DNA of 64,000 bases from Alentia gelatinosa (taxonomy: Eukaryota > Annelida > Polychaeta > Phyllodocida > Polynoidae): NCBI GenBank assembly GCA_950022655.1, contig OX465580.1, positions 121,689,016-121,753,015 on the forward strand, written 5' to 3'. Positions 45,452-57,969 of the stretch are shown one piece after another. A program made the position numbers and the translations under genes. The notes under the pieces are model-generated. The model was not told where the DNA came from and did no database searches. It saw nothing but the letters and a program-made list of their open reading frames with translations. Positions within the stretch are counted from its first letter, which is position 1. Each line of letters starts with the position of its first letter.

Positions 45452-45470
45452 CTTGAAGATGATTTCGAAG
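45452..45470 (-). CDS. Candidate 19-bp micro-exon
   Basis: A 19-bp segment sits between a strong pyrimidine-rich acceptor (CTTATTCTTTTTCAG) and a donor GTAGGT. Its length carries phase 1 (left by the vWA-2 exon) to phase 2, which is what the next exon at 44333 requires. The residues read roughly SKSSS. The phase bridge supports it, but so short an exon needs transcript proof. Confidence 0.45.
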
Positions 45471-45624
45471 CTGAAAAAGAATAAGGTCAACCTTAACACA
45501 AATACATAGAGACAGATTTAAGAACTTCAAGACATTTCAAATGTCACTGAATATTGTCATCTATATCATTGTGTAGCACCCTACTGGTGCTTGCCTATAG
45601 ATATTTATCAGATGAATCATATAC

Positions 45625-46137
45625 CTTTTGTGCAGGGAAGGATAAGGCTAATGGCATCGTCGACAGAGGTGTTGAGTCTGTTAGTGTCGTTGATGTGGAG
45701 TAAACGCGATGTGTTTTGGTTAACGATTTCTAACAGGTTGGTCCTATTCACACCGTCTGAAAAACCAATAACGACGGCGTCCCTTGTGCCCTCATGACTC
45801 TGTATATTGGTCACGTTCACCACGGTGTTTGTGATTAGGACGAGAACGCACAGTTCATCATTTTGGCAGGGCCGGTGCTTCTTTAACATGCGTATTGCTT
45901 TTGCATTCTCATCACCCAATTGCCATTGATCAGTCACATTCTCATCACATTTACTGACATCTATGTCAGAAGTGGATCTCCCGAATTTCTTAAAGGGTGC
46001 TGAACAAACCACATACTTGGATAACTTCTTTTTATCATTTAGCTTCTCTAAGATGAGCAAAAGGAAGTTTTGTAGCTCTGTGTGACGTTCCTTAAGACCA
46101 ATGATAAATGCAATGTTCCCCTTACAGTCACTAGAAT
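45625..46137 (-). CDS. Exon: degenerate vWA domain 2
   Basis: This 513-bp exon encodes about 170 residues between acceptor ATTTCAG and donor GTATAT (45624-45619), phase 1 at both ends like the first vWA exon. It has a vWA-like order of elements: strand NIAFIIGLK, an amphipathic helix, a hydrophobic strand LCVLVLITNTVV, then DAVVIGFSDGVNRTNLLEIV and a final helix SVDDAISLIL before a closing Cys-containing segment. The first-strand Asp of the metal site is replaced by Gly, so this copy cannot form a normal MIDAS. Six N-glycosylation sequons (two NVT, NRT, NTS, NDT, NTS) and several cysteines point to an extracellular protein. Assignment to vWA rests on pattern rather than a search, and is weaker than for domain 1. 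Confidence 0.7.
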
Positions 46138-46525
46138 CTGAAATGTTAAATGTTTTATAGTGATTGAGCAAATCTAAACTTGTCAATGGACGATCATTTC
46201 TACTGTATTGTAATGTAATGATCATACATGATGGCAAATATAAATGAAACCTTACGATATATGAACATTGTCATACCTCAGAAATACTTAACTATAGATC
46301 AATTAAACAATATCCAAATCAGAATAGTAGGTTATGAAAGTTATTGAATGAAGGGAATGAATCTATAACGGAGCACATGCTCAACAAGATCAACCCTCTA
46401 ACTGTGTACTGTGTGTCCTCTTTCTGCCCAATAAGCACATAGTGATTTAAGTTAACATTTCTGTTATATATTTCAAGTATCATAACCAATGAGCACTACA
46501 GGTTTTTAAATCTACGATTTTACCA

Positions 46526-46952
46526 TATTTTGATTACGGGGACATTTTATTTGGAAACTCATCAAAAAATCTTTTAAATAAGTTACAATCGGCCCAAAAT
46601 AGATGCCTAAGAATTTGCTTGAAATTTGATAATAGATCTAATGTTGTTCATACGCATGCTTTGGCAGAGGTCCCATATTTAAAAGATAGAAGAAACTCAC
46701 ATATTTTAAACTTCATGTACCAACGAACTTCTTTAGACAAAATATATTGACAAAAGAAATCTGTTAACAAGGCAATTCGGAGCACCGGTGTTAAGAATGT
46801 TGACTCCAAATACAACAATGTACATGAACAGTGTAGAATACGCTGGTAGTCAAGTATGGAATGACTTGCCCCCACTAATAAGAAATACGGAAACTCTCAA
46901 AGAGTTCAAATCACTTACAAAAAGAGTCTTACTTGAAAAAATTCCTATTTAG
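46526..46952 (+). mobile_element. LINE retrotransposon 3' fragment (C-terminus of reverse transcriptase ORF)
   Basis: From about 46532 the plus strand reads YGDILFGNSSKNLLNKLQSA, then QNRCLRICLK and LAEVPYLKDRRN. This is the pattern that closes the RT ORF in CR1/L2/Jockey-type LINEs. After a frame change near 46750 it continues TRQFGAPVLRM, VEYAGSQVWNDLPPLIRN and FKSLTKRVLLEK to a stop at 46950-46952, again typical of LINE ends. Only the tail is present, as expected for 5'-truncated copies. It is on the opposite strand to the host gene, in an intron. Confidence 0.75.
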
Positions 46953-47770
46953 TTTACTCGACTAGATCCTATGGTAACAAATCTAATACTTACATGAATG
47001 ACTGTACAGACTATAAACTCCTTATTGTTATGATTGATATATTTGTTGCCAAGTATTGCCATACGGCTACTAGATTGTATGATATGGTGCGTATTACTAT
47101 TATATAGTAGATAGACTGTGTGATATAATGATGAAAAGTCAGATACGATGCAAGAAATTCCTGAACTCTTGAAGTGTGATATTTGATGAGCACAACTGGT
47201 GATTAAACTGTAGAATAAGTACAACAAAACTGATAAATGTATAAAGGAGATGAAACGTAAAAGGTGACATATGTGAATAATGCTACGCACAACAAATCCT
47301 ATTATTATGTTTATTACACGTGATGTCAAAGAAACCCAGCCAACAAGGGCTGATGACATCCCGCTTTTATTGGGTTGTTATCGACAAAAAATATGAAACT
47401 AATATAGATGTAACTAAATGGACCAATAAAAGAATTTGAGAAAAAAAAGAAAAGTAGGTCAACACTTTATCTGAGTCCTTTATTATCTTGTCATTCTGAC
47501 AATCGAGTACATACCAAATTAGGTGCGTGCTCCACCTACGTGACTGAACTCAGTAACCAGCTGCATCCATATGGGCATCGCTGATGGACACCCAGTAAAA
47601 GATGATTTATTAGGTCTTATAGGTTCATCGCCGTAAGCCATCGCCAGTGAGTATGTGGTATGCTCCACTGGACTAGCTTATGTGCTTGAGCTAAGAGCAG
47701 GTGTTCGAATGTACATGCTGTGAATCATAGACCGTTAGGCGTCTGTGAAACATGCTTATAGTGTATAAAC

Positions 47771-48062
47771 CTAATGCCCCAGTCACACTGGCGTAAAAAA
47801 CGGCGTTTTTCCGTGTACGCAGTCTACTTTCTTCTACGCATTTTGAAATTTACAAATGCGCGGCGATGCGCGGGAAAACGCGGAGATGCGTAAATGAAAG
47901 TAGGAATGCGCCGAAAAACGCCAGAATATGTACAAAAGCGTAAAGAAGCGTTGTTGAACGTTGAGAAGCCCCGCATTTGTCTATTTCAAAATGCGTAGAA
48001 GAACGTAGACGTGCGTACTCGGGAAAACACTGTTTTTTACGCCAGTGTGACTGGGGCATTAG
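47771..48062. mobile_element. GCGTA-word inverted-repeat element, copy 1
   Basis: CTAATGCCCCAGTCACACTG and its reverse complement CAGTGTGACTGGGGCATTAG bound a 292-bp element filled with GCGTAGA, TACGC, AACGCG and ACGTTGAG words. Confidence 0.85.
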
Positions 48063-48187
48063 CTACGGATTTGGAATGTATCTGTTTGGTTTGCTTTAAC
48101 GTTTTAGTACGCTTTTCAACGTTTATCAACGCTTCTTTACGCTTTTGTATATATTGTGGCGTTTTTCGGCGCATTCCGACTTTCATT

Positions 48188-48576
48188 TATGCCCCAGTCA
48201 CACTGGGGTAAAACTCGGCGTTTCTTCTACGTATTTGAATTGTTGGAGACCACGTATTAGCTACGGATTTGGAACGTTTTAGTACGCTTCTCAACGTTCA
48301 TCAACGTTCATCAACGCTTATCAACGCTTCTGTACGCATTGTGGCATTACGCATCTCCACCTTTTCCCACGCATTACCGCGTATTTGTAAATTTCAAAAT
48401 GCGTAGAAGAACGTAGAGGTGCGTACACGGAAAAACGCCGTTTTTTACGCCAGTGTGACTGGGGCTTTAAAGCAAACCAAACAGATACGTTCCAAATACG
48501 TAGCTAATACGTACTCCCCACCAATTTAAATACGTAGAAGAAACGCCGAAATTTACGCCAGTGTGACTGGGGCATG
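48188..48576. mobile_element. GCGTA-word inverted-repeat element, copy 2 (composite)
   Basis: It starts TATGCCCCAGTCACACTGG and ends CCAGTGTGACTGGGGCATG, with a third, internal end (GCCAGTGTGACTGGGGC) near 48.46 kb. Two copies have fused or nested. The interior words are as in copy 1. Confidence 0.8.
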
Positions 48577-49411
48577 ATAATTTCCAGAGTATGATATCTG
48601 TCAAAGAATTTAAGCGAGAGGTCAAAACTGAATATTCAGCTTATGAATGGGTATCATAACTTTCACCTATCATCACCATAATAATCCATTCCATATTTTA
48701 CTATTTTTTTCTCCTTTTTTCTATATACTTGTATTCGATGAATGTGGATCCTCTACCTTTGACTGTACCAAAAAGATCTAGCCTAGTGACATAACCGTTC
48801 GTTCTGAATAAAAAGACCCTACAATATTATACGCAAAAAGTGTGGCCCAATGTCTTATGATTTACATTTGAAGGTTCTTGACAATATCTAATTGTTCTGA
48901 CTGTATTGGCAACGCGGTGGGTGAAGGTGACACTCAAGCTGCGCCTCGTCTACATACATCTGACTGTATTGGCTGCCACTATTCGCCGTTTCTGAGTGGG
49001 TTTATCTATTTATTGCACATAGGTATTTTTCTAATTTTGAAGAATTTAAAAAGGTGGGGGTTCATTAAATATCCATTAATCTTTGATGATTTTACTTTTT
49101 AAAACCTTCATATCTATGTAAAATGAACGGGACTATTTTCTGTGTAATCATAAATTCAAAATAGCTATGAATTTGGGTACCGTGGGCGATACTGACATCA
49201 GGTAGTCGCAGCCAACTCCATAAAACATTGCTCCACTGCATTGATACCCAAATAAGGCACAATGGCGTCTTCGCCTCAAAACGCCATTTGGTAAACGAAA
49301 GTTGTCTTTTCAAAGCCTCTACCGTATCAACAGAACACCCGCTTAACATGACTGTGCGGTACTCTTTTGTGGCCATACCGTCAGCCCGATCGAGTATGCC
49401 TTTGAGATCGC

Positions 49412-49566
<155 letters not shown>

Positions 49567-49776
49567 CATCAGGCCTTTTTAGTATCTTAACACAACAAGT
49601 ATGATATTGAGAGACACCGATGTTGGCAGAAACATGAGAGAACTTCAAGACATTGATGGGATTAAGGATAAGATTCTTTTCCAATAATAATAATCTTAGA
49701 GGGGGGACCTGTCATGTGATTTAGATCTCTTTCGGTTGCCATATATATAAACAAATAGTTTTGATAGCGAAATTAA

Positions 49777-49777
<1 letters not shown>

Positions 49778-49856
<79 letters not shown>

Positions 49857-49870
49857 TATATATATATATT
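49778..49870. repeat. (AT)n microsatellite
   Basis: About 70 bp of TA repeat followed by a short CACACACA and more TA. Confidence 0.97.
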
Positions 49871-50130
49871 ACTAGAGTATTTCATGTCAAGTATGATCAT
49901 GTTGTCTCTACTCTCTGACAACAATTGTATGTCAGCCTTTTTATGTAACTCTCATGGGTACTATATTCGCGTATATAAGAATGTGTGCATACATTGTACA
50001 AGCAGATCATCTCCTAATAAAAGATATTTCAGTTTATAATACTACTTCTTATTACCTATCAATGCATTTTTATAACACTGAATATCAGACAGGTACTTCC
50101 TCTATACTTTCATGCTCTTCACATTTCAAA

Positions 50131-50131
50131 G

Positions 50132-50212
<81 letters not shown>

Positions 50213-50234
50213 TATGTATATATATATATATGTT

Positions 50235-50304
<70 letters not shown>

Positions 50305-50322
50305 TATGTATATATATATATG

Positions 50323-50418
<96 letters not shown>

Positions 50419-50420
50419 AA
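50131..50420. repeat. Long AT array with ATGTATGT interruptions
   Basis: About 290 bp of TATA with ATGTATGT inserted at semi-regular spacing. A block of about 110 bp (TATATGTATGTATATATATG type) appears twice. It encodes nothing. Confidence 0.95.
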
Positions 50421-50446
50421 AACTCCAATAGTAATTCGACTGGTGT

Positions 50447-51030
50447 TACATTGGTTGCCCATGGCCTATGGTCAGGGGTGGTCATTGAATTAAATAAAAT
50501 TTTATTAGCCCACTACGGCTTCCATCTTGTTTCATTGGGGATCTGGGGTAATGGGTTGCCCATGGCCTATGGTCAGGGGTGGTCATTGCCCCCCCTGGTG
50601 AAACCACTCTATACTAGCGCACCCCTGCGCCACCTCTCCACTATCGGCCGCACTAAACATCAAAGTGTGCTAGGTCAACACTGTACTCTGCCTCATATGC
50701 TTCTCAGGTCTCCTACACTCTACACGTACTTTTCTACCCACCCACCCACTCCTTTTCTCTCCTACTCCTTACACTCGTAGGGCTATTCGTATTATTTTAT
50801 TATTACATGTTCATCATAACTATGTAATATTACATAATATCTTCATTATGTTATCATAAACTTATAACAATTGACAACTACATACATATGTCAATTATAA
50901 TATTTTTCTTATTATTGATATTCATTGTATTACTCTTATTCATATCAATAAGACTCATAAAATTAAATTAAATTTTATTAGCCCACTACGGCTTCCATCT
51001 TGTTTCATTGGGGATCTGGGGTAATGATTA
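50447..51030 (+). repeat. Segment with two nested duplications
   Basis: GGTTGCCCATGGCCTATGGT is present at 50.45 and 50.55 kb. TTTTATTAGCCCACTACGGC and TTCATTGGGGATCTGGGGTA are present at 50.50 and 50.97 kb. The copies are nearly identical, suggesting a retroposed or recently duplicated unit. Confidence 0.8.
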
Positions 51031-51107
51031 TCGTTTTATGTTTACACTAAAATCAGTGTTAATTAATAATATTTTGCGCCTTAATTCAATTGATGTTGAA
51101 CACTTAC

Positions 51108-51161
51108 CACCGTCTGGCATTGAAACAGCCCGTAGTGATCTTGGTTGGCCACTAGTTTGAT
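51108..51161 (-). CDS. Candidate linker exon between the vWA domains
   Basis: A 54-bp open segment lies between an acceptor ending CCCACAG and a donor GTAAGT (51107-51102). Read in phase 1 to phase 1 it gives QTSGQPRSLRAVSMPDG and fits exactly between vWA exon 1 (ends phase 1) and vWA exon 2 (starts phase 1). The sequence is short and polar, as expected for a linker. It could be a chance match, since 54 bp is small. Another frame (phase 0 to 0) is also open but does not fit its neighbours. Confidence 0.4.
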
Positions 51162-51749
51162 CTGTGGGTTTTTTCATCAGAAGAATACAATTTTTAGTTA
51201 CAAAGGATTAAGTCTTATTCTATTCTATGGAACTTATATATTGTGGTTTTTTTGGTGCTGATGTATTGGGATTGACAAACTCGAGCAAAGATATACAAAA
51301 ATACAGAAGTTTACCATTATGAAGCGTAAAGTGACTAAGGCACAATGAAGAAAAAATATTACTGCGGAGATGTCATTGGATGACGGAGTGCATCAATTAT
51401 TCGTATTCTTATAACGTAAAATCATGCAATATATAAATTCGTTATTGTGCTTCAATTATTAACCATAACTACATTTGAATGTACTGTATTGATATAGACT
51501 CCTTTTACTATTTACAATGATGTGTTATCATAGCGGTTGTTAGCCAGAAATCATATGTGTATTATGGGAGGTGTTTTTCAGACAGCGACATCTTTATCAG
51601 TTGCGGTAGTGGACATGTCATTCACTACATGGATACAGTAAATATCAAGACGGGGACGGGCTGATTCACAATGGTAACTGTTTCGATTCAGTCATTTTTG
51701 ATAGTGATAATCATTGATAAATTGGATGATTGCTCTCCTTGAATAGCAA

Positions 51750-51845
51750 CAACGTGATGCGGCCAGCCAGTCAGCATCTTCTTAACGAACCCGGGGCAAT
51801 ATTAGGGAGTTTAGTAACGTCTGGAGGCTCTATGTACATGGTCGT
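51750..51845 (+). repeat. Dispersed repeat, copy B
   Basis: GATGCGGCCAGCCAGTCA, ACCCGGGGCAATATTAGGGA and TTTAGTAACGTCTGGAGGCT are homologous to 43255-43345. Nearby (51.57 kb), GGTGTTTTTCAGACAGCGAC resembles the end of the 57.2-kb element. Confidence 0.75.
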
Positions 51846-52036
51846 CTCATGTTTTGGTTTGGTTCTATCAACGCCTAATTACACGTAATTGAGTTAATTT
51901 ATATGTATTCATTTTGTATTTATTATCCATGTATTTACTTCAAATTGGTTACCTCTTATATGATAACTAGTGTTGCCCTCATCTATATATACAGTAAAAC
52001 CTAGCCAGTGTCAGAAAAACCCTGCTTCAAGGACCT

Positions 52037-52108
52037 CCGACTTAAAGGGGACACCCGACTTAAAGGGGACACCCGACTTAAGGGGACACCCGACTTAAGG
52101 GGACACCC
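52037..52108 (+). repeat. Four tandem 17-18 bp units
   Basis: CCGACTTAAAGGGGACAC occurs twice and CCGACTTAAGGGGACAC twice in a row. The surrounding words (GTGTCCCC, AACCCTGC) recur near 54.66-54.73 kb. Confidence 0.95.
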
Positions 52109-53268
52109 CACTTAATCCTTTAAGGATGGCCGCCGATGGCAGAACCACACACTTGGGGACAGCTACTAGTGACTATGTACAGTTCTAGGGGACAGGGGCA
52201 CTGTCCTCTGAACTCAACATTTGAAGGTTTATCTCATTTCCTATTCGCCTCAATTAAATGTATCAAGATATGATATATAGTTGTATATTAATAATTACCA
52301 TGTTAGAGATTCGACTTATTTCTCTATCACTCTGTGTTATTATAGCAAGTATATATTAGATCAATGGTTAGACAGGTAGAATAAAGGTTACTCAGAAGGC
52401 TACATTAATGACTCAACTAAGTTACTATATTATAAAGAGTAACACAATATCATAACCACACTTTTACAATGATCATATTCATCATAATGATTTATAGTGG
52501 CACAACTATTGTCGGACAGATTTGTCTTACATTTATCAACAATGCACAGAAAGAAACATTTTAGGTCATGCAACTTATATTTATGTTTGAGTGGCTCTGT
52601 CCCAAAACGGAGTTGCTGAAATAATCTCCCTTCTATCGGACTCATACGTTAAGCATTCCTGAATTTAGGAAAATGTCCTTCCTGCACTCGTTACCTAGCT
52701 ACCCTGCATCCCCATGGGGATGTGGGAGAGGCGGTCTCCAGAGGAGAAAACAAATTCTCATTCCTGAATTAATACGACAAAGTAAAACTAAAATGAGTTT
52801 CAAGAAAGCGGTAAGGGACTTCATGGACTACTAGGAACAATGGTGAACTATAATTTCGAGTTGATTAGTTCCCATATGAAAGAGCTCAGCACCATCAAAT
52901 AAAATGACGGAACTCTTGACAGATACAGTTGTGAATTGGACCAGTGTAAGAACCTATATATATATTGATCTCGATTTGTAATATATAAATCCATACGTGT
53001 TGTTGTCCATGTTTATCTTAAAATATACACTTTACCCAGAGAAATAATGTTACCAAATGCCAACTACATAGAGCTAATGAAATACCAATAGAGCTAATGA
53101 AACTCCATCGTCACTTTAAAATAGATCTCAAGTAGAAACACTAAATCTATAATATCAAAAATTGAACACAATATAAATTTGTTTAAATGTCGTATTTCTG
53201 AAGTCAAACCACACCACGAAATGATATCTTCTGCTGAATCTTAAGCCGCATTTTCGTTATACTATGCC

Positions 53269-53696
53269 CCAGTCACACTGGCGTAAAAATGGCGTTTTCC
53301 CGTGTACGCACATCCACGTTGTTCTACGCATTTTGAAATGTACAAATGCGCGGGGAAGCGCCGGAAAACGCGGAGATACGTAAAAGAAAGTCGGAATGCG
53401 TAAAGAAACGTAGACGAAACGTAGTATCAGAATGAGTTTTTAAATTTTTAAACTTATCTCTGAGAAACGTTGAGAAACGTAAAAGAACGTACAAGCTATG
53501 AAAATAGAAACGTTCACAATCCGTACCAAATGCGTCTAAAATACGTACTAAATACGCCAGAATTTACGCCAGTGTGACTGGATTGCGTACTAAAATATAA
53601 AAGCGTTGTTTTTGCGTACCAAATACGCAGAACTCGCATCCTTTCAAATACGTAGAAGAAACGCCGTTTTTTACGCCAGTGTGACTGGGGCATTAT
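53269..53696. mobile_element. GCGTA-word inverted-repeat element, copy 3
   Basis: It begins TATGCCCCAGTCACACTGG and ends CCAGTGTGACTGGGGCATTA. It also has an internal GCCAGTGTGACTGG end near 53.57 kb and many ACGTA/AACGT words. Confidence 0.85.
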
Positions 53697-53982
53697 AAGG
53701 AAGACCTGCTAGCCTAATGCAAGTCCAGATAAAATAAATGAATGGAATGGGAGGTGGTACACTACGACGTATTTAAATGCGAACCGACCTAAACATTTTG
53801 AAAAAATCTAAATTCATGTTCATAGCCAAACCTATAATTTGGGTGCAGACATTTGGCATCCACAGAAGGAGGATAGAGTAGCATAGGATATGTGAATGGC
53901 AGATCCAACCTTAAACTGAATGGTAAGTTAACTGGCATATGATTTCAAAAGCTGTGTAAAAGCATCTCTATTTCCAACTCAC

Positions 53983-54570
53983 CCATGCTGACCGTTGCCG
54001 CTCCACATTGTCCACAGAGCAGCTCTACAGTCCTATTAACTTTGAGCCTGAGTTGCTCAAATGATGAAGCATTGATGAAATGTGACGGGCCTCCTGTGAT
54101 TCTTAACAATTTCCTCTTATTTACTTGACTTGTGACACCTACAGCAACGATGTTGGCCTTTTTCTTGTTGCGGAAGTTGGTCAGAGTCCTCTTGACATGT
54201 TCAGGGACACCACCTTTAGTGATGAGCAGAATACTGGTCGCACGCTGAGGACTACTTCTGGCTGTTGTTGTAGAAGCATCTAGCAAAGCAGCATAAAAAG
54301 TAGTCCCTCCATTTGCGAAACGTGTGTGGTCTATTTTGGAGACCACCTGTGACAGATTATCTGTGAGTCGGAACAGAACCTTCGCATTTCGACCAACTAG
54401 GATTTGAGCTATTCGTACTTGACTGACATTATGGAAGAGCTGCTTAGAAACGCTCTTCAGAAAGTGCTTGAGCAATTTCAGGTTCCTTTGCAAAGTATCT
54501 TGATTCTGAGTGTAGATTCTTGAATCAACGACGAAGAGAACATCCAAACTGCTATCCTCCTGGACAGAAC
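53983..54570 (-). CDS. Exon: von Willebrand factor A domain 1
   Basis: This single exon of 588 bp encodes a whole vWA fold of about 195 residues. It begins after acceptor CTACAG and ends at donor GTGAGT (53982-53977), both in phase 1. Visible features are the first strand LDVLFVVDS, the loop NGGTTFYAALLDA (the T of the metal site), the strand ATSILLITKGG, and IVAVGV followed by a helix. The domain normally binds ligands through a metal-ion-dependent adhesion site. Here the DxSxS motif is DSRIY and the usual D of ITDG is K, so two of three metal-site elements are lost and metal binding is doubtful. Four N-glycosylation sequons (NVS, NLS, NAS, NRT) fit an extracellular location. The domain identity is clear from fold motifs; the ligand is unknown. 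Confidence 0.85.
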
Positions 54571-54770
54571 CTGTAGTATTTGATAGAGATATGCAAACCT
54601 TGCAATGGGAGATAAGAAGAAATTGCATTGCGATCCGTAGCCACTGAAAATACAGTAGAACCCTGCATAAACAGACACCCTCTGTTCCGGGCCAAAGTGT
54701 CCACTTATGTGGGGTGTCCCCTTACACTGGGTTTTCAGTTTGTCAATGGTTAGGCTATGTAGTATTTATA

Positions 54771-54917
54771 TAGAACGACCTGACCATGCTGTACATGCTA
54801 CAAAACGAGATGGGGAATTGTTGCTTTTTACTGAACGAGGCCCCAGGCCGAGTTCTGTAAAAACATCAATTCCCATCGAGTTTTATAGCATGTACAAGCA
54901 TGGTAGGTCGTTCTATA
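54771..54917. repeat. Hairpin element, copy 3
   Basis: Its outer arms TATAGAACGACCTGACCATG and AGCATGGTAGGTCGTTCTAT match copies 1 and 2. The inner arms (GGGAATTGTTGCTTTTTACT / TGTAAAAACATCAATTCCC) differ from them yet still pair with each other. The centre CGAGGCCCCAGGCCGAG corresponds to the CGAGGCG...CGCCGAG core of the others. Confidence 0.85.
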
Positions 54918-56364
54918 TTTATTATATACCCAAAATTAATCAAATCTTACCATAAATTGGCATAGAAGACCACCATGTGAAAACCCACACACTGCTGAGG
55001 TTTCAACGTGTTCAGTATAACAGTGTACTGCACAGGGTTCAGTATACAATTTATACTGCACAGGGAGCAGCAGTACGTAATTATCAAATATACTGCATGG
55101 GTATATAATAAAAGTTATCAATGTTTAGTCTATAGGGGAAAATACTTGGGGTGAGATAAATGATGTTACTGAACCTTGCCAATTTCACTCAACCAATGCT
55201 CAACATTGTAACATGGCCAATTTCATAATGTTGAAATGTACATTGCCTTTGCATCTCCTTTAGATATGATACTGCTGATCAATGTTGGGTCATTTTGAAA
55301 AGTGCCTTTCCCAGAGGGGGGCGTTTGAGTAGGCCCACTTAGTATGAGATATGGCTTACACGTGATTAACCAATGGGTATCAAGTTTTCCTTGGGATCTG
55401 CTTTGATTGTTTTCTTCACAGGGAAATTAGAACAGCAGCAAGTCACTTTCAGCAGTAGTTTTAGCTATTTACGTTGATTCACTGTGAATGTTGACTAATG
55501 TATCACATTTCAACATTGCAATATCAACATCGAGTCAACTGTAAAATAAACATTGGCTGAGCATTTTGTTGAGCCGTTTGCCTATTTAATGTTAAATGCC
55601 AACTACGCTTAGTGATTAGCTTTTAGGGGTGGAAGTTAGCAGGATTTTAAAATAAATTATGGATTGTTATATGATATTCAATGAATGCTCTTAAACTGCA
55701 TTTGTGTGCATGATGTGGATCTTACAATCCAACATTGTAAGATAATACCGATGTTAAACCATACTCCCATTATAATTGCATTTGGAAATGACATAGCATA
55801 ACTAGAAATGAAGGGTGTATTAAAATGGTATATGATCGGTCATCAGCGATGGGACTAGAGTGGTTAATATATCTTTTTACATGTGTTTTTTTACTAAAAG
55901 GTTGTTTTTTTTAATAAAAGGTTAATGGTTTACCAAATGAAACAAATGTATATTTTGTAATGAAAATATACTAGGAACATAGACACAAGTCTGTATACTT
56001 TACAGTATATCATATATCAATATATTTCCATTATAAAAAGGTAGTGTCTGACACAGGCTGTCAATCAGGACATTTATATACTTCCTTAATGGAGATGCTT
56101 AGCCACACCTGCATAATGTAGCATGGATTTACTTCTATTAATAGGATGATGTATATACACAAACTTAGCGGTAGTCATCACGACCTAGATTAATGGAGTT
56201 ATTTAACTTTTGATAGATTTTAAACTGGTTTCTTACCTCCAAGGTGTGGCTGCACTGGATAAACTGTAGGCAATAAGTGGGGAATAATAAGTGCTGTTAT
56301 ATAACAAGGAAAATAATGATTCTTTTTGTATTCTACCATTTTGAGGCCTTTTTGTTGGGTTAGT

Positions 56365-56910
56365 AAAGCGGTTACGGGGTCAGAATAGTAGCACAGTAAC
56401 CGTAACATTGTAACAGCGTCAGCATGGTAACACAGTAATGCAGTAATGGGATTAGGATATAATGGGTTCAGAACAGTAAACTTAATGTCACAACGGTAAC
56501 AAGGTAAGTAATGTGGTAAGAGGGTAACATGATAACTGGGTTGGAATAACGTTACAACGGAACGCTAAGGATGTAACATGGTAATCAACATTAGAATGGT
56601 AATGGGGTTAGAAAGGTAATGTGGTTAAGTTATCATGGTAATGGTAATAGAGTAACAGGATACAAATGTAATATGGTAAGGTGGTTTGAATGGTCATGCG
56701 GTAATGTTTATAAATGTAGTAACAGGATTATGGTGTAATGTGGTTAGAATGCTAATGCTGTAGCGTTGACATGGAAATCAGGGTAGAATGGTAATGTGGT
56801 AATGGGGTTAGAACTCTAAGCAGTAATATTGCAATGGTTATGGTAGCACTAACTTGATAACAGGTTAGAATAATATTGACAGGGCTACAATGGTAATGCG
56901 GTATCATGGC
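56365..56910 (+). repeat. Degenerate minisatellite of GTAATGGGGTTAGAATG type
   Basis: More than 20 loose copies of words such as GGTAATG, GTAACA and GGGTTAGAA(T/A)GGTAAT fill about 540 bp. A short related run lies at 58.60-58.65 kb. Confidence 0.75.
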
Positions 56911-57157
56911 AAGGAGGTAAAGCGAGTATTCCACCAACCAGACGAAAACGTTGTACAGCGCCCAAGCGACGGATTCTGAAAGATTTTGTGAAATTTGGTA
57001 TCTGTCTGATTGGTGGAGCAGTTCGAAATCCCGCATGATGGCCTTCTGCCAGACGTCTGCTCTTAGTTACTAGGTGAAATTGCCGTCTGTTGGAGGATAT
57101 TGGGGGTTGTTGGGACGTCGCCTCGTGGTTGCTGAGCATCTGCTGGGGCATCTGGGG

Positions 57158-57612
57158 CCTGTTTTTCAGACAGTGACGTCTTTATTTGTAGTTATCACAA
57201 AAGAGTGACCAGTTGGGCGACCAAACCAGTGATCATGACCAAAAAGTGTTCCTCAGACCCGCTCACTATTCAGCTGTTATGATCACTGTTGGTCCAAGGC
57301 CCATTCAAAAACAAAAGCATGTCTCACATGTATATTACTCAACAGAAAATTGTGAAATTTGGGAATTAGATAAAACAGATATAGATAATTCATCGCAGTA
57401 AATATTGTTTCATTTGATAAAGTGGGAGTGTATAAAATGAAATATGCCACCATTTGGGCTAAATGGTCACAACTCTGGAACCCAAAACAGTGACCATGAC
57501 AGTTTACCCCTCTAAATGGTCGCACATGTTATGACGACATATCTCTGAAACCCAAAGGTCTCCAAACGGTCACTAACTGGTCACTATAGGAAATGGTCAC
57601 GACGAGAAAACA
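57158..57612. mobile_element. Inverted-repeat element made of GGTCAC / GTGACC words
   Basis: It starts GGGGCCTGTTTTTCAGACAG and ends ACGAGAAAACAGGCCCC. Inside, GTGACCA, TGGTCAC and TGATCATGACC recur in both orientations. The left flank GGGCATCT and the right flank GGCCATCT may be an 8-bp target duplication with one mismatch. Confidence 0.75.
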
Positions 57613-57969
57613 GGCCCCTGGCCATCTGTCAGCTGAAATGTGCTTCCACCAGCTAGATTTCTTTACCCAGCGCACCACTCGATGTCCATTTTCCCCTCCG
57701 CCTGACGTTCATCAGAAAGAATATCTCCCACCTCTGAAAAACTGATTTATCAGTATTCTGACTGCTGGAAATGGGTGTCTGGCCGATGCATGAATCTTCA
57801 TCTAGAGTACAGCACCCACCCGCGAGCTCTGCCGGGACCCACTCTGGCAATGACGTAGTTTGGGTAGAATTCTAGCACTAGAGCATGCCAAACACATTCA
57901 TAACATCAAGCCTTATCTTTATTTACCTTCATTGTTTGGTTAACCGCAGTATTTCACGGATATTTGACA

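Noticed and set aside
48578..48650. A short LINE-like tail (SVKEFKREVKTEYSAYEWVS)
   Set aside because: Resembles the end of LINE ORFs but is too short and has no upstream reverse transcriptase sequence to support it.
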